DNA from: Acanthosoma haemorrhoidale | Lineage: Eukaryota > Arthropoda > Insecta > Hemiptera > Acanthosomatidae | Assembly: GCA_930367205.1 (NCBI GenBank) | Contig: OV884012.1 | Coordinates: 36,905,520 to 36,969,519 of the forward strand | DNA: 64,000 nucleotides | Reading direction: 5' to 3' | Shown: positions 1 to 10,984 of the stretch, in pieces | How the letters are laid out: each line of letters begins with the position of its first letter | Numbering within the stretch: position 1 is the stretch's first letter | The notes under the pieces: generated by a model | Databases searched by the model: none | Told to the model about the DNA's origin: nothing | What the model saw: only the letters and a program-made list of their open reading frames with translations | Translations under genes and position numbers: made by a program

Positions 1-1276
1 GATGCAGTTTGTTTGAAGTAGCCCATGTTAATGTGTAACTGACAACTTATTAATTGACTCTTGAAGCTTATTTTCAATTGTTGCTGTATAATAAAGTGGT
101 GGTGGTCCTTTTACAGTACTATTCAATTAATAATCCATCACATTTGGGAGACATTAGTGCCTATTCTCACAAAATATCAGATTAATCCAGCAACGGGAGT
201 GTGTGGTCAATCGCGCACACCAATTGATTGCTAAGACAATATGTCAAAACATTATTGCAAGAAATGTTTCCACAACGATTGCTTAAACCATCCAAACATA
301 TTTTTTCAATATTGTATAAAAATTATTTTAAAACACTTGAATGTTATACTCTCTTGCTTTAAATTTATCTTAATGGCTAGTGAGTTGATTGGACTCGATG
401 TTCCCACTGACATGTGGATTTTACTTATCCCCCCCCCCAATGCAGGGATGCGAGACAAATATCATAGGCAAAATTATATTTATTAGTGGATCGTATTAGT
501 ATGTCACACTGAGGCTGAAGTCTGTGCTAATTAACAATTACATTAACATATATGTGTAAATGTAATACGGTATAACCAGAGCTAATGACACTTCCGTCTG
601 AGTAAGCTAACTTTGACATAGCTTGCAATTGTCAATCTCGCATGATTCTTTTCTGGTGCCAACTATACCCTTCATAGTAATGGTGGGAAACTATTAAATT
701 GTAATTATAAATTTGACTATCACCCACCATCGATAGTTTCTAGATGATCTCCAATTTTTTTAGTTTTTATTTAATTGTTTTTGATACATTTTTTCTAGTC
801 ACATAAGCTTTTGTTAAAACTATCCATAATATTGAACTATTCAAGCAATACATGTATTTTTTCCATGGAAGTTCTACTTGAAACTATCGATAGAAATGAA
901 GTCAAAATATTGATGGTTTTCTAAAGCTTCTTTCTAGACAACTAGAACCTCTTATACTGTCAAGGGATGCCCTCTGTTGGTTTCCTGGTCAACCAACTTA
1001 TTTGATGTATCTAGGTTGTAGTTGGGATTATCAGAAGCATTTGTTTGTACTTAACACCCTTGTGGTCTTGATCTAGACCACCACTTGCTCTTATCTTCTT
1101 CTTCCTTGACTTTCAATTAAAATGTTGGAATCTTGTGTTATAATATGTTATAAGTTTTCTTTGTGTTATAAGAATTTTCTAAAATAACATCTTTTAGTTA
1201 TGTAGAAGGCATACATTGATAAATTAAAGTAACCTGTCATGGATAGCTGTTACAATCATTTGATGTTTTTGAGCAG
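1..1276. other. AT-rich stretch, no gene recognised
   Basis: Low-GC sequence with frequent stops in all frames and a run of C at about 429. The longest open frame (241-486, plus) has no recognisable motif and poor codon texture. It may be intron or intergenic DNA upstream of the candidate exon at 1277. Confidence 0.5.
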
Positions 1277-1370
1277 GTTCCATAGAAACTACACCAAAGG
1301 GATGGCTCCAGACTGGACAATATCAGCTTTCAAAGTGAGACGATTCAGCTTAATACCTCAGAAGTCATAG
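1277..1370 (+). CDS. possible terminal exon of an unidentified gene
   Basis: An acceptor-like TTTTTGAGCAG ends at 1276. One frame beginning with a split codon then stays open for 30 codons to a TAG at 1368-1370, and AATAAA follows at 1386-1391. The readable peptide includes MAPDWTISAF. A second frame is also open, to a TGA near 1338, so the reading frame is not settled. I recognise no family. The piece is short and the acceptor, stop and poly(A) signal could coincide by chance in AT-rich DNA. Confidence 0.2.
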
Positions 1371-1647
1371 TGCCCAATACAAAAAAATAAATAATTTGTA
1401 TTCTAATAATTTATTCATTACTATCTAGGTGATAACGTAAACAAACTGCTTGTAAATAACTTTGATATTTATTAAAAAAATATTCACAATATTTAAGTAG
1501 AAGGTGTTGTTAACAGGGTAAGCTTTTCATTGAGCTGAAGTTGAGTTTTCGTCAGCTGACAAAGTGTGACGACCATAAGAAGATCCTGTAACAGACAAAA
1601 ATTATAAAAATAATTTTATCGATAAAAACTTTTGTATGAATATGTAA

Positions 1648-2582
1648 TTAACCCCATGACATACAATGACGCCTGGGAGACAGAAGTCATTCATTTCATT
1701 TGTGATTGTAGACTTTTACGTCTCCGAGATGGTAAAAACTTTCTTTGGCGAATGCCGCGCAGTATATTATTAGGTTCTTTAAATGTTGTTTGATTGACCT
1801 TGATCCTGTTTTGTTTAAGATGTTTTCCCCCTCTCAACAGTATCGATAAACAAAATCCCATCGGCTAAACCAGTAAACGACACACGATGAAAGCGGTAAT
1901 CAGTACAGTACTGACTACGAACGATGTAGTACATATTTGAATTTAGTAAAAATTAGAAATAGCGCTCCTAACAGGTCTCAGTTGGATATATTACATGAAA
2001 GTGGCGATGGAAGTCTATTAGGCCTCTCTAGTGATGATAGTGAGAATGAAAATGGTCATCAAAGTGTTTATACTGTTGAGTATTCAAGTGAAGCTTCCAA
2101 TTCAAATGAAGCTAGTTCTATTCAACAAAATGTGCGTAAACATGCAAGACCTATTTCAAGCAGTGACAAATCTGATGTGCCAATGCATGGAATCAGAAAG
2201 AAAAAGAAAATATTTTCAATATAAAACAATTTACTAAAACTGCAGGCATCAACTGCTCTGTTCTACAAAGATTGGGGACAAATTCAACACCTCTGCGTGT
2301 TTTCAAACAAGTTATATATGATGACTTTTTTGAAATGATAGCCAAAGAAACGAATAGATAAGCAGCACAAATGGAAATGGAACAGAATATGAAAATTAAC
2401 AAGAACTGGTATCCGCTAACAAATGATGAAGTTAGAGCACATTTTACATTGTAATGTCGCAGATAAACAATCTAAAACAGATTTAGAAAATTATGCCTCG
2501 TAAACGTTTTTTGGCTATATCGCACTATCTTTGCAATATATATCACATTGACGCGCATTTTATTTGTATGTCAAGGGGTTAA
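1648..2582 (+). mobile_element. piggyBac-like element, internally deleted, TTAA-flanked
   Basis: The element is bounded by TTAA at 1648-1651 and 2579-2582, the target duplicated by piggyBac transposases. Inside each TTAA is an inverted end: the left begins CCCCATGACATACAA and the right, read inward, begins CCCCTTGACATACAA. Further in, both ends carry a TGACGC/GACGCG-like block. At 927 bp between the duplications it is well short of a typical autonomous element of about 2.5 kb. It encodes only the acidic N-terminal part and first conserved block of a transposase, with a frameshift and stops, so it is non-autonomous. It could move only if a related transposase were supplied in trans. Confidence 0.85.
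1937..2455 (+). pseudogene. piggyBac-like transposase, N-terminal remnant
   Basis: The first frame (1937-2224) gives a Ser/Asp/Glu-rich segment containing GLSSDDSENENG and then a basic run RKKKK, as seen at piggyBac transposase N-termini. After a frameshift near 2215 the text continues with a block ending RVFKQVIYDDFFEMIAKETN, followed by a stop and then NKNWYPLTNDEVRAHF. These match the start of the conserved piggyBac (DDE_Tnp_1_7) domain. The frame has no ATG at its open end (it starts at TTG) and stops near 2453. The whole catalytic DDD core is absent. The family call rests on motif recall plus the flanking inverted ends. Confidence 0.75.
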
Positions 2583-4765
2583 TTTTTTTAAGCTATTTTC
2601 TTGACAAGAAGTAGGGTATGTATTGCACTTAAAATAAGTATGTACTGCCAAGTTAGTTGCAGTGAAAAGGTCATTATAACTTTGACTATTTTAAATTGAT
2701 ATCTGAAGAGTCGCTCATAGTAATTGGAGTTAGCTAATTCTATGTGAAAATTTAGTTACCAATTATATTTTAATTTTTACTTTAAGCACTGCTCCCTCCT
2801 ATGGTGCAAGTTTTGTTTAGGAGTGTGGGATTCTTTTAATATGGTTTCTTTTGAATAGCACTGATTTCACATAATTGGAACAGTCTCCAGGAGTACTTTT
2901 GGGACCCTGGGATTATTCTTGTGAAAAGTATATTTTCTTAGATGTTCTGATGATTGAACGTTATGATCTAGGATTCAGCATTTTACTTATTAGTCTGTTT
3001 GGCTAGCCAATAAAACAATGGGAAAAATGTTACCTAATGGTACAAGGGATGTTTTTCTAGAAAAAAAGGTCAACAACCAGGCCCAATGAAATTTATCATC
3101 TATAATACCAATCACTTGTAGTATACCACACAGATATGATTTATGACTGCTCAATAAACACAGGTATGGTTTGAGATTAAGGAACACTGCGAAAAGTTTC
3201 CAAAATTTCTTTCATCTTGAATTTTCAAAACGTACTTAACTAGAAATTTTATTGCTCTCTTTAATTTTAATTTAGCAAATTTATCATAAAGTGCAGTACC
3301 TTATGAATGAACTACTGTAGGAGTCAGAATCTCAAAAATGTACTCCTCTGTGTGCTTTTCACCCAAAATTTGTCACAATACTGGTAAGTATTTTTTAAAA
3401 AATTTACCTCCACAGATAAATGAGTATAAAATAAAAAGGTAATGTAAGAATCTAATTGATCTTAAGTAACAAAAGATAGTAAATTCAACAATGTGGAGAT
3501 CTATTTTGCTCAGAACCTCTGACCTCCTATTAAGCTGATTTGTATAAACTAATGTGACATAGTTGGCGTTCATAACTTAAAACAGTTTGAGGAACGTCTT
3601 TCATCGACTTAAGCCAATTTCATCCATTAAGCAAACAAATTCATCCATCCATTATATATTCACAGGTAAAAATTAACACCTAAATAGTAATCTCACTCAC
3701 ATTTTAGCAGTCGAATATAAAATAAAGTATGACTTATCTCATATCAAAGAAACTGTGATTTTACTAGTCATTCAATAAGACTGTGATATTAAGTTTAACA
3801 ATAATTTTACTGTTGTAAGTTACAACAAGATAATTGTAAGTTCTTAAGCCACATTGAGTACTAAGCAATGTAAGGCCCATCACCCACTGCACAAAGAGAG
3901 GCAAGATAAAATTCTTTTTAATTTCTGGTCAGAATTTCGCATATTAGTAATCACATTACTAATCTAAATCAGATCAATTTTCTGCAAGCAGACAGGGTTC
4001 TGATAGTATAAAATAACTGTATATTGTCTTGTCTCATGCAGTATGCAACTGCCCCAACAATTTTAACTCTGTAGCTTTCACATTATACTGAACCTAGATA
4101 CTTAATAAAGCCTGCTACTCGACTAATTACACAGTAGTATTTTATTTCCTGCATTTTATATAATATAGCTACAGTTGCCTAAGAAGATCAGTACAAATTT
4201 TCTCACTGGAAGAAAAATGCTTTAAGAAATATTCAATGAGTATAAATATTTATACAGAGTTACTGTATAGTCATTTGAAACATTGAATTTCAATTTTAAG
4301 AAGCTAGGCAAATTTCTTCATGAAAGTCAATATATTAGATACAGAAATATGTTCTATACCCATATAGACAAGCCCTTCATTTTTATTTCATTAGCTATAG
4401 CAAAAATATTTTTAATGCATAATGTGTATACATGGCTATGTGGACACAATAACCTCAATGCAAAAAATAACATAGGACTATTGCATTTATGGTGTCATAT
4501 TATTGAAGTATTTCAGTCAGAAAATTAACACAATATCCAGAATTAAAGTATAATGGAGGTTCAGCATTCATAAGAACAAACTATTTAATAGTATTGATTA
4601 GTTGAAGGATCTAATTTTAATAATCTGCCTACCAAACTTTTATGAATATTGTAGCTAACAAGCAAATAAATACAGACAAGATTTAATTTCTTGTCAAAAA
4701 TAAATATAAAATTCTAACTAATGTAAGATAATATTTCGTATAAGGTAAAAACACAGTTACTATAC
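2583..4765. other. non-coding stretch downstream of eIF3f exon 5
   Basis: AT-rich sequence in which I looked on the minus strand for the missing last eIF3f exon (about 25 codons) and did not find it. The short open frames at 2990-3187, 3373-3573 and 4283-4528 show no family signature. Part of this is probably the last eIF3f intron. Confidence 0.45.
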
Positions 4766-7700
4766 CTTAATATTTGAATTAAACATCTCATCAAATTGGT
4801 CGGGGGTGATTGAAGGTATAGCGTGTACCATATCGAAGAGAGAACGACCAACAGCATTGTCAGGCACAGCACGTCCTGCTAACACATCTTCAACATAGGC
4901 TAACACTAGATCCAGCATGTTGGCCATCCTCTCACTGGCTTCTGCGATCAAGCCGAGGTCTGTACACGATTCCAGGCACTTCTTTTGTTGCTTCAGTGTC
5001 TTCTCACAATGCCTCACTAATCAACAACAGAGAATAAGGATAAACTATGGTTAATTAGTATTTCAATAACTTTTTGTAATTGTAGTCAAATACAAAATAC
5101 TCTCATCAGGATGTTGATCCTTAATTTGATTGAAAAATATTATATTTTCAGTACTAATGAATTGATTAATGGCATTTAATTTTTTTTTCATGGATTTTTA
5201 AAATAACTTTGATCATTCTTTGGGCCTTTTTGCTTTCCCTAATTATAAAGATCTTTGGAAAATTACAATTTGCTTGTACATCATTATTAATTGGGATCTA
5301 TGAATTCATTCATTTATTTGTGTGCAATTGCATTCATGCAACAGGTGACCCTTCTTGAAATTATTAAAAACAAAATTAGATACCCATTAATTAATAACAC
5401 CATATCAACATTTAAGGAGTTCAAAGTATTTTCCATGTCATCGCAACATCAATTAGGACCTTCACATACAATTTTATGTTTCTAGGTCTGACAGGGGGCC
5501 CAAAAAGACAAGAACAGTCACGCATGTGTTTTAAAAACAAACAAAACCCTGATAAGTCAGGGAGAAAAGAAACCATCCAGCGCTGACAGTAACTTTATCT
5601 AATTTAAAATGGCTACTCATGAACTACTTTCAAAGCAGCCATAGAATCTTTGCCCGAATAATCATAAAACTTCTTGTATCAGTAAACAGATTAAGGGTTA
5701 TAAAGCTGATTGAATAGTTGTCAAAATATAAATAGCAATTAAAAGAATATAAACTTACAGGCAACAATTTCTGGATCATAACAGGTGAGGTCTACTGGTA
5801 TAGGGGTGAACATACATCCAGGCTTGCCACCAGGTACACCTAATGGAACACTGTTGGAGAAAAAAAATCTTGTTAATGAGAGATATTAAAAAAAGACGGA
5901 ACCTGTCAAAAATTACCTTTTCCAGGGAAGGGAGGAGGAAAAGGGTATGCAAAATGCAGAAAACTCTGGGACTTTGGATTTGCACTTACTATGTTTGATG
6001 AGACTAATAAACAATTCATAACTGTATCGGCTTTCTTTTTTGGATGTTAGGTTAAGTCCTAATTTACTGTACTGATAAGTTTCTTTTCTTATTATTTGAG
6101 AATTAGCTTAATTTGAAAATTATGAGGATATGTAAACAAAAGGAATCTTCAACTGTTTAGCTGCTTGAACTCAAGTGAAGAATTGGTTTCTTCACGAGGA
6201 TAAATTTTTAACTGAAAATTTTGATTGAAATTTGATGTGATGGAAAGACACATTTGCTGCATTCCCTTAAAACAGTTTAATGCCTGCAATAACGGAAAAT
6301 ATTGAAGATGACGCCATTTAACAGGGATCTTCTAAGATCGCCAGGTACAAAAATTGCCCGATAACTTTGGTAGATGTTGAACGTTCCTTTTAAATGCCAA
6401 AATTCATCTTAAGTGGCTGACAACACGATTTTGTAGAAAAAAAATTAAATATGTACAACACTATATTTTTATGGAAGTGATAAAAATCAACTTTTTCGGT
6501 AAAAAGTTTATTTATTTTATTATAGAATTAATTCTGATTCAAACAAGGTTAGATAAGATTTTAACCTATTAATATTAAAAATTAAACAAAAAAGATGATT
6601 GATAGGCAATTTTACACATTTTGGGTTTTTTATTGCACGATTTTGCTCTTGTTTTACTCACGCATTTTTACTCCATGAAAAATCCGGTGTCTACCAATGA
6701 TAGTTGGCTAAAACTTATAGTACTTAAGAGATAGAAAAGTGACATAACATTTTGCTATCTGAGCACAGAAAGTCTTAATCAGATTGTTAAGATTTTTGTA
6801 GTGAATGTGTAGTATACTGGTCGGCAAGATGAAGTTTCTTGAACTATGAAGGAACTGTCTGGTCATCAAACGATAGGCCTTACCTCCAATATGTTAATAT
6901 GCAAGAATTTAAACCAACAGGTAAAAATTAATGTCTCCAGCTCTAAAGGGATGCCAATTGCCAGAACAGAGGCGGATCCATGAGCAAATTATAAGTGTTA
7001 ATGGTCTTGAAAAAACATAAAAATAATTGCATCCATAGCTGTAATTAGGTGTGACATAGCATTGACTCAGGTAGTTACTTCAGTGTCATCTCCTGACAAC
7101 CACTAAAACCATGGAAGGCCTAGTCTCTTCATAAGATGTTGAGCCAAGGATCTTGATTAACAAAAAGTAAATTTTTCCTATGAATCTGGGCATAAGAATA
7201 TAATTATTATGGTGTGAACAGGGAATAAAGGAAAGACAGAATCTGATAAAGTATTTATAGCTAGAAACTTAATGAATTCTATATTAGCAAGTAACTAGAA
7301 GAACTCACTTGAGGTATGCCTTGATCCCCATACGGCTACCCTGCAGTGTCGTGTCGAGGGTCATATGCACAGGATTGCTGCATTCTCGTGCATAGTACTC
7401 ATGGATTACAGATGAATGGCTCGTAACTTCATCACCAGTTGCCCACCATCCAACAATACTTTCTTGCTTATTCACTTTCAAGTTCATTTCATAGAGGTCC
7501 ATGGCATAGTTGAGTTCAGCTTCAACCTAGCATATGAAACATACAATTTACACCTTAACATCACAGATTTGCAATTATATCATGTTTAAAAGCAATTAAA
7601 TTAGGAACTTTGCTAGTACAAAAATTCAAATAATATTAAACTCACCATTTCTTTGTATTCCTTGTGTGGAACACAAAAACAGTTTGTAACTTCTACAACT

Positions 7701-7966
7701 CCTTTCTCCACAGACCCTTTAAAAAAACACAATTAATCCATTGAATAAACAAAATATACTGATGTTCTGATCGAGACATCTTTGTTAAATAAAATTTACG
7801 ATAGTTGGAACAGATCACATGCCTAGGTTATCACAATTATATCAAAATAAATTTTACCTAAAAGAGTTCCTATCACACGATGTGCTTCAGCATTTCGACG
7901 CTCATATGCATCAACTATTTGAAACAGCACCACAGGGTGTACTTTCACAGTTAAATTTAAAGCCAT
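4766..7966 (-). CDS. eIF3f: eukaryotic translation initiation factor 3 subunit F (five exons, C-terminal exon missing)
   Basis: Subunit f is a non-catalytic MPN-domain protein of the eIF3 complex, which acts in the cytoplasm in 43S/48S pre-initiation complex assembly. Five minus-strand exons join in phase: 7966-7858 (109 nt), 7716-7646 (71), 7526-7309 (218), 5850-5759 (92) and 5016-4766 (251), giving 741 nt or 247 codons. Each junction has AG/GT. The protein starts [17 protein letters not shown] at the ATG of 7964-7966. Family marks are [62 protein letters not shown] and [18 protein letters not shown]. The metal-binding JAMM residues of active MPN proteases are not apparent, as expected for this subunit. 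The coding sequence stops at a donor after FNSNIK, where about 25 more residues are usual. The third intron is the long one, about 1.46 kb. Confidence 0.93.
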
Positions 7967-8219
7967 TTTTGTGTTTCTTAAAACCAAATGTCTACTAGTC
8001 GGACCCGTAGGTTTCTCAAATGTCCAGTAGGAGTGGTACCATCGAACATTGCTTAGTGTTTCCGTGGAGGTAATATCTTGGTTGTCGGCTACTTTACTAA
8101 CTTTATAAGGTTACTAAAGTTATATGTTGTTAATTGTTTAATATTTTTATTTTTATTTCTTCCTATTTTTTTTATCCTGTTTTGTATTTAAATGTAGAGT
8201 AAAATTTTCTTGAGCTACA
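7967..8219. promoter_or_regulatory. probable divergent promoter between eIF3f and a plus-strand exon
   Basis: Only 253 bp separate the eIF3f ATG (minus) from the ATG of a candidate first exon (plus, 8220). The gap is somewhat less AT-rich than its surroundings around 8000-8100 and has no strong TATA box, which fits a housekeeping bidirectional promoter. This is inferred from layout; no factor sites were assigned. Confidence 0.45.
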
Positions 8220-8269
8220 ATGAGCTCGCCCGATTTGTTGAATGTTATCAAAAGAAAAATTACTGCCCG
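8220..8269 (+). CDS. candidate first coding exon of an unidentified gene
   Basis: An ATG at 8220 opens 16 codons plus two bases (MSSPDLLNVIKRKITA, then CG), ending at a strong donor GGTGAG at 8269-8274. The codons read like genuine protein and the start faces away from eIF3f 253 bp away. I could not find a convincing second exon in the next kilobase, nor do I recognise the N-terminus. Alternatively it is a chance ORF next to a chance donor. Confidence 0.4.
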
Positions 8270-9062
8270 GTGAGAAACAGAATAATGTTATTTATTCTAC
8301 TAATAATTTAATACTTAATAATCTTGTACTAATAACTAAACCTTTATCGACCTTATACATCCAAGCCAGCGATGGCGCACTCCCTTTCGGAAGAAGAAAA
8401 GGAAGTGTCAACTATTAAATCCTCCAGCCATTAAACGACACTCGGCAGCAGATGTGACCTTTGATGGCTGTCGGGAAAATCGGGTTACACCCAAAAAGGG
8501 TTTATTTCATGTTGACCTCTTAAGTTCATGGCAGTCAGGACATGTCCCACTTATACCCAACATCTCTATCTCCTAATCTATTCATATTTATATGTTGATT
8601 TGACCTTACAATCGAATATATTGTAATGTTATTTTTAAGGAGTGATTTGAGAGAAGGATTATTTTATTATATTAAATAATATAAAATAAATTATAGAAAG
8701 TTTAAATTCAAACAAGTGACTGTAACAGCAGGATTCACCAGTCAATAATTGGAACAGATCAGAGAAACACCAGGACCTCAGTTGTTTATAGATGCTTGAA
8801 AGGTGTTGGGAGTTATTTATAATTGCTGGAGAAGCGAGGTGTTGACGATTAGGTGGTTTGTGGATGGTCAAACAAATTTGAAATACACCTTTTATTTCTA
8901 CAGATATCCTCCTATTTCATTTTTTGTACTGCATCGTACCATCATATCACCTCAAACATTATACTTGCATATTGGTGGAGTTTGCAGGAGGCCATTGAGG
9001 CAGCATTGATTTGGAGCATCAGGATCTTAAAACACAATACTCAGATGGAGAAAGGATTACTT
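8270..9062. other. intron or intergenic stretch
   Basis: A less AT-rich block at about 8365-8560 stands out but matches nothing I recognise. Overlapping short frames at 8803-9149 have no family signature. Confidence 0.35.
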
Positions 9063-9158
9063 TATCTTACTCCTAAGAGTCTGTTAGAAAAGGTTTTCCC
9101 TTTTCTTTTGATGATTGAGTCAGTGTCTAGCAAAGACTTATTAAAGTGAGACACCTGC
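9063..9158. repeat. 96-bp direct repeat, copy 1
   Basis: Runs from TATCTTACTCCTAAGAGTCT to GTGAGACACCTGC and recurs 506 bp downstream at 9569-9664 with about four substitutions. No coding potential is evident. Confidence 0.85.
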
Positions 9159-9568
9159 GGCGGAAAAATTGTGAAAAACTTAAAAACAGTATATGTACTA
9201 ATTAATGTATTTTATGTAAATGTCGGTTGTCAATGACCCTTCCGAGATATAATAAATTATAATTGTGAATTACACTTTTATCAATGAATTAAAGAAATAT
9301 TACAATATAACATTAGTTTATAAATAAAAAAAAAAAAAACGATTTACATATCGTTAACAAAGACATTGAGAACTTTAGTTTGCTGCCTTACTCAATGAAT
9401 AAAAACAATAATCTTCAAAGTTACTAATTGTATATTAACCCTTAATTACGTTCTAGATCGATGAGGGGATTTATCATGTGTTATATGTAGAACTTTACAC
9501 ATATAAAGAATTGGTAAATAATGTAGAAATAAAGTTATACAGCAGCTCCTAAATTTCTTTTTCGTAAA

Positions 9569-9664
9569 TATCTTACTCCTAAGAGTCTGTTAGAAAAGGT
9601 TTTCCCTTTTCTTTTGATGATTGAGTCAGTGTCTGGCAAAGGCTTGCTAAAGTGAGACACCTGC
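9569..9664. repeat. 96-bp direct repeat, copy 2
   Basis: Same unit as at 9063-9158, offset exactly 506 bp, without internal gaps. The spacing suggests either a local duplication or the ends of a non-coding element of about 600 bp. Confidence 0.85.
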
Positions 9665-9869
9665 ACTGTAATAATGCTTGGGGCTCTATTAGAATGAGAC
9701 TTGCATCTGAAGAGGTATAAAATACACTGTTGTGCTAACTTCTTCACCACGAATAAATAGAAGTTGTTTTCTTCACGGACCAGAAAACACCAACCTACGT
9801 TTCCATATTTTATCAATGTATCTTTGGCGTCAGTTTAGAAAGAGGGGACTAGTTCACTATCCCACCACT

Positions 9870-10235
9870 GCCGGAGCTAACTAGGGGTTCGGGCGTAGTA
9901 GCCCCGGGATTGGCCTACCTCTCCTCAGCCTTGAAAGGCAGCCCTTCTATGCAGACGACGATCTCTGGGGTGCTACAAAATGTACCTAGCAGCGTCTCCC
10001 CCAGCGATCCAGTCGGCCCCTTTCCTGTCCATACCCGCCTTTGGGGTCCGGACGGTTTTCGCCTACCCTTGGATACCGAGTGTGAACCCGTGGCCATTCC
10101 AAGACCACATAAACTGTCTATAATACCTAGCCTGCACCTCTTCTCCTGCAGTGTACTGACGGAGCACACCTTGAGTGGTATTCCTGTATTCTCGGCCATT
10201 AATAGGACTAGATGAGGGAAACTTCGTCTCTTGAC
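9870..10235 (+). repeat. LTR-related repeat fragment
   Basis: From about 9970 to 10165 this GC-richer block aligns with the interior of the LTRs at 16477 and 55513. Shared landmarks are a variant of CTTTGGGATCCGGACGG, then ATACCGAGTGTGAA and ATTCCAAGACCACA. It lacks the TGTAGCGACC start and the GACCCGACA end, so it is a fragment or a diverged relative. Its left part holds a 31-bp unit (9885-9915) that recurs exactly at 31395-31425. Confidence 0.7.
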
Positions 10236-10984
10236 AGCTCTACTCGATACTTCTGTAAGATTTCGATAGACCTTCCTTCACATCAAGACTTCGATGTACC
10301 TGAAGATAATTTGTGTGTAAATATTTATTTTGTTAAGTAACCACATATCCATAATTTTAGTTTTATTTCATTTTTAATAAATCAATTGTTTCATTTAACA
10401 TAAATTATGGTTTACTTTTCCCAATAATTAATATCCAGATAAATCTTCCATTGTTCAAACACATTATTTACCTTTGGGAAATAATCCAATTGTGGTTAGA
10501 AATCAGGTTGGATCAATGTTAAACCATTTTACTTTTATTTTAAATTTAACAAAATCCATTATGTTGAGAGTTTGATAGATTAATCAAACCAATAGAGTCA
10601 TAAATAAATGGCATTTCAATCAGAGTTACTTCAATACATTATTTTATTTGTTGAGTATAACGTAAAGCGTGGGTAGGTTTGATAGGAATATATATAAACT
10701 CCTTGAAAAAATTACCGCATCACTTTGTATTTAATATTTGTTTGTTTACGCTTTCAATTGAATTTTTTTAACCAACACTGGTATTAGTAATGTTGTCATG
10801 ATTAGAAATAATCCTCTAATGTAATCTTCCCGTTGAAAGTGAAAGGCACCCATCAATCCAAAATAATTTTCCCACATCCTATTTTTATAAGTTTGAGAGC
10901 TATGGGTGAAAAAAAAACACTTTTGTTTTTTGTGATTTATTTTTGAGTACGACTTTTCTGGAGCTTCAATATAGATAGTTCTGA

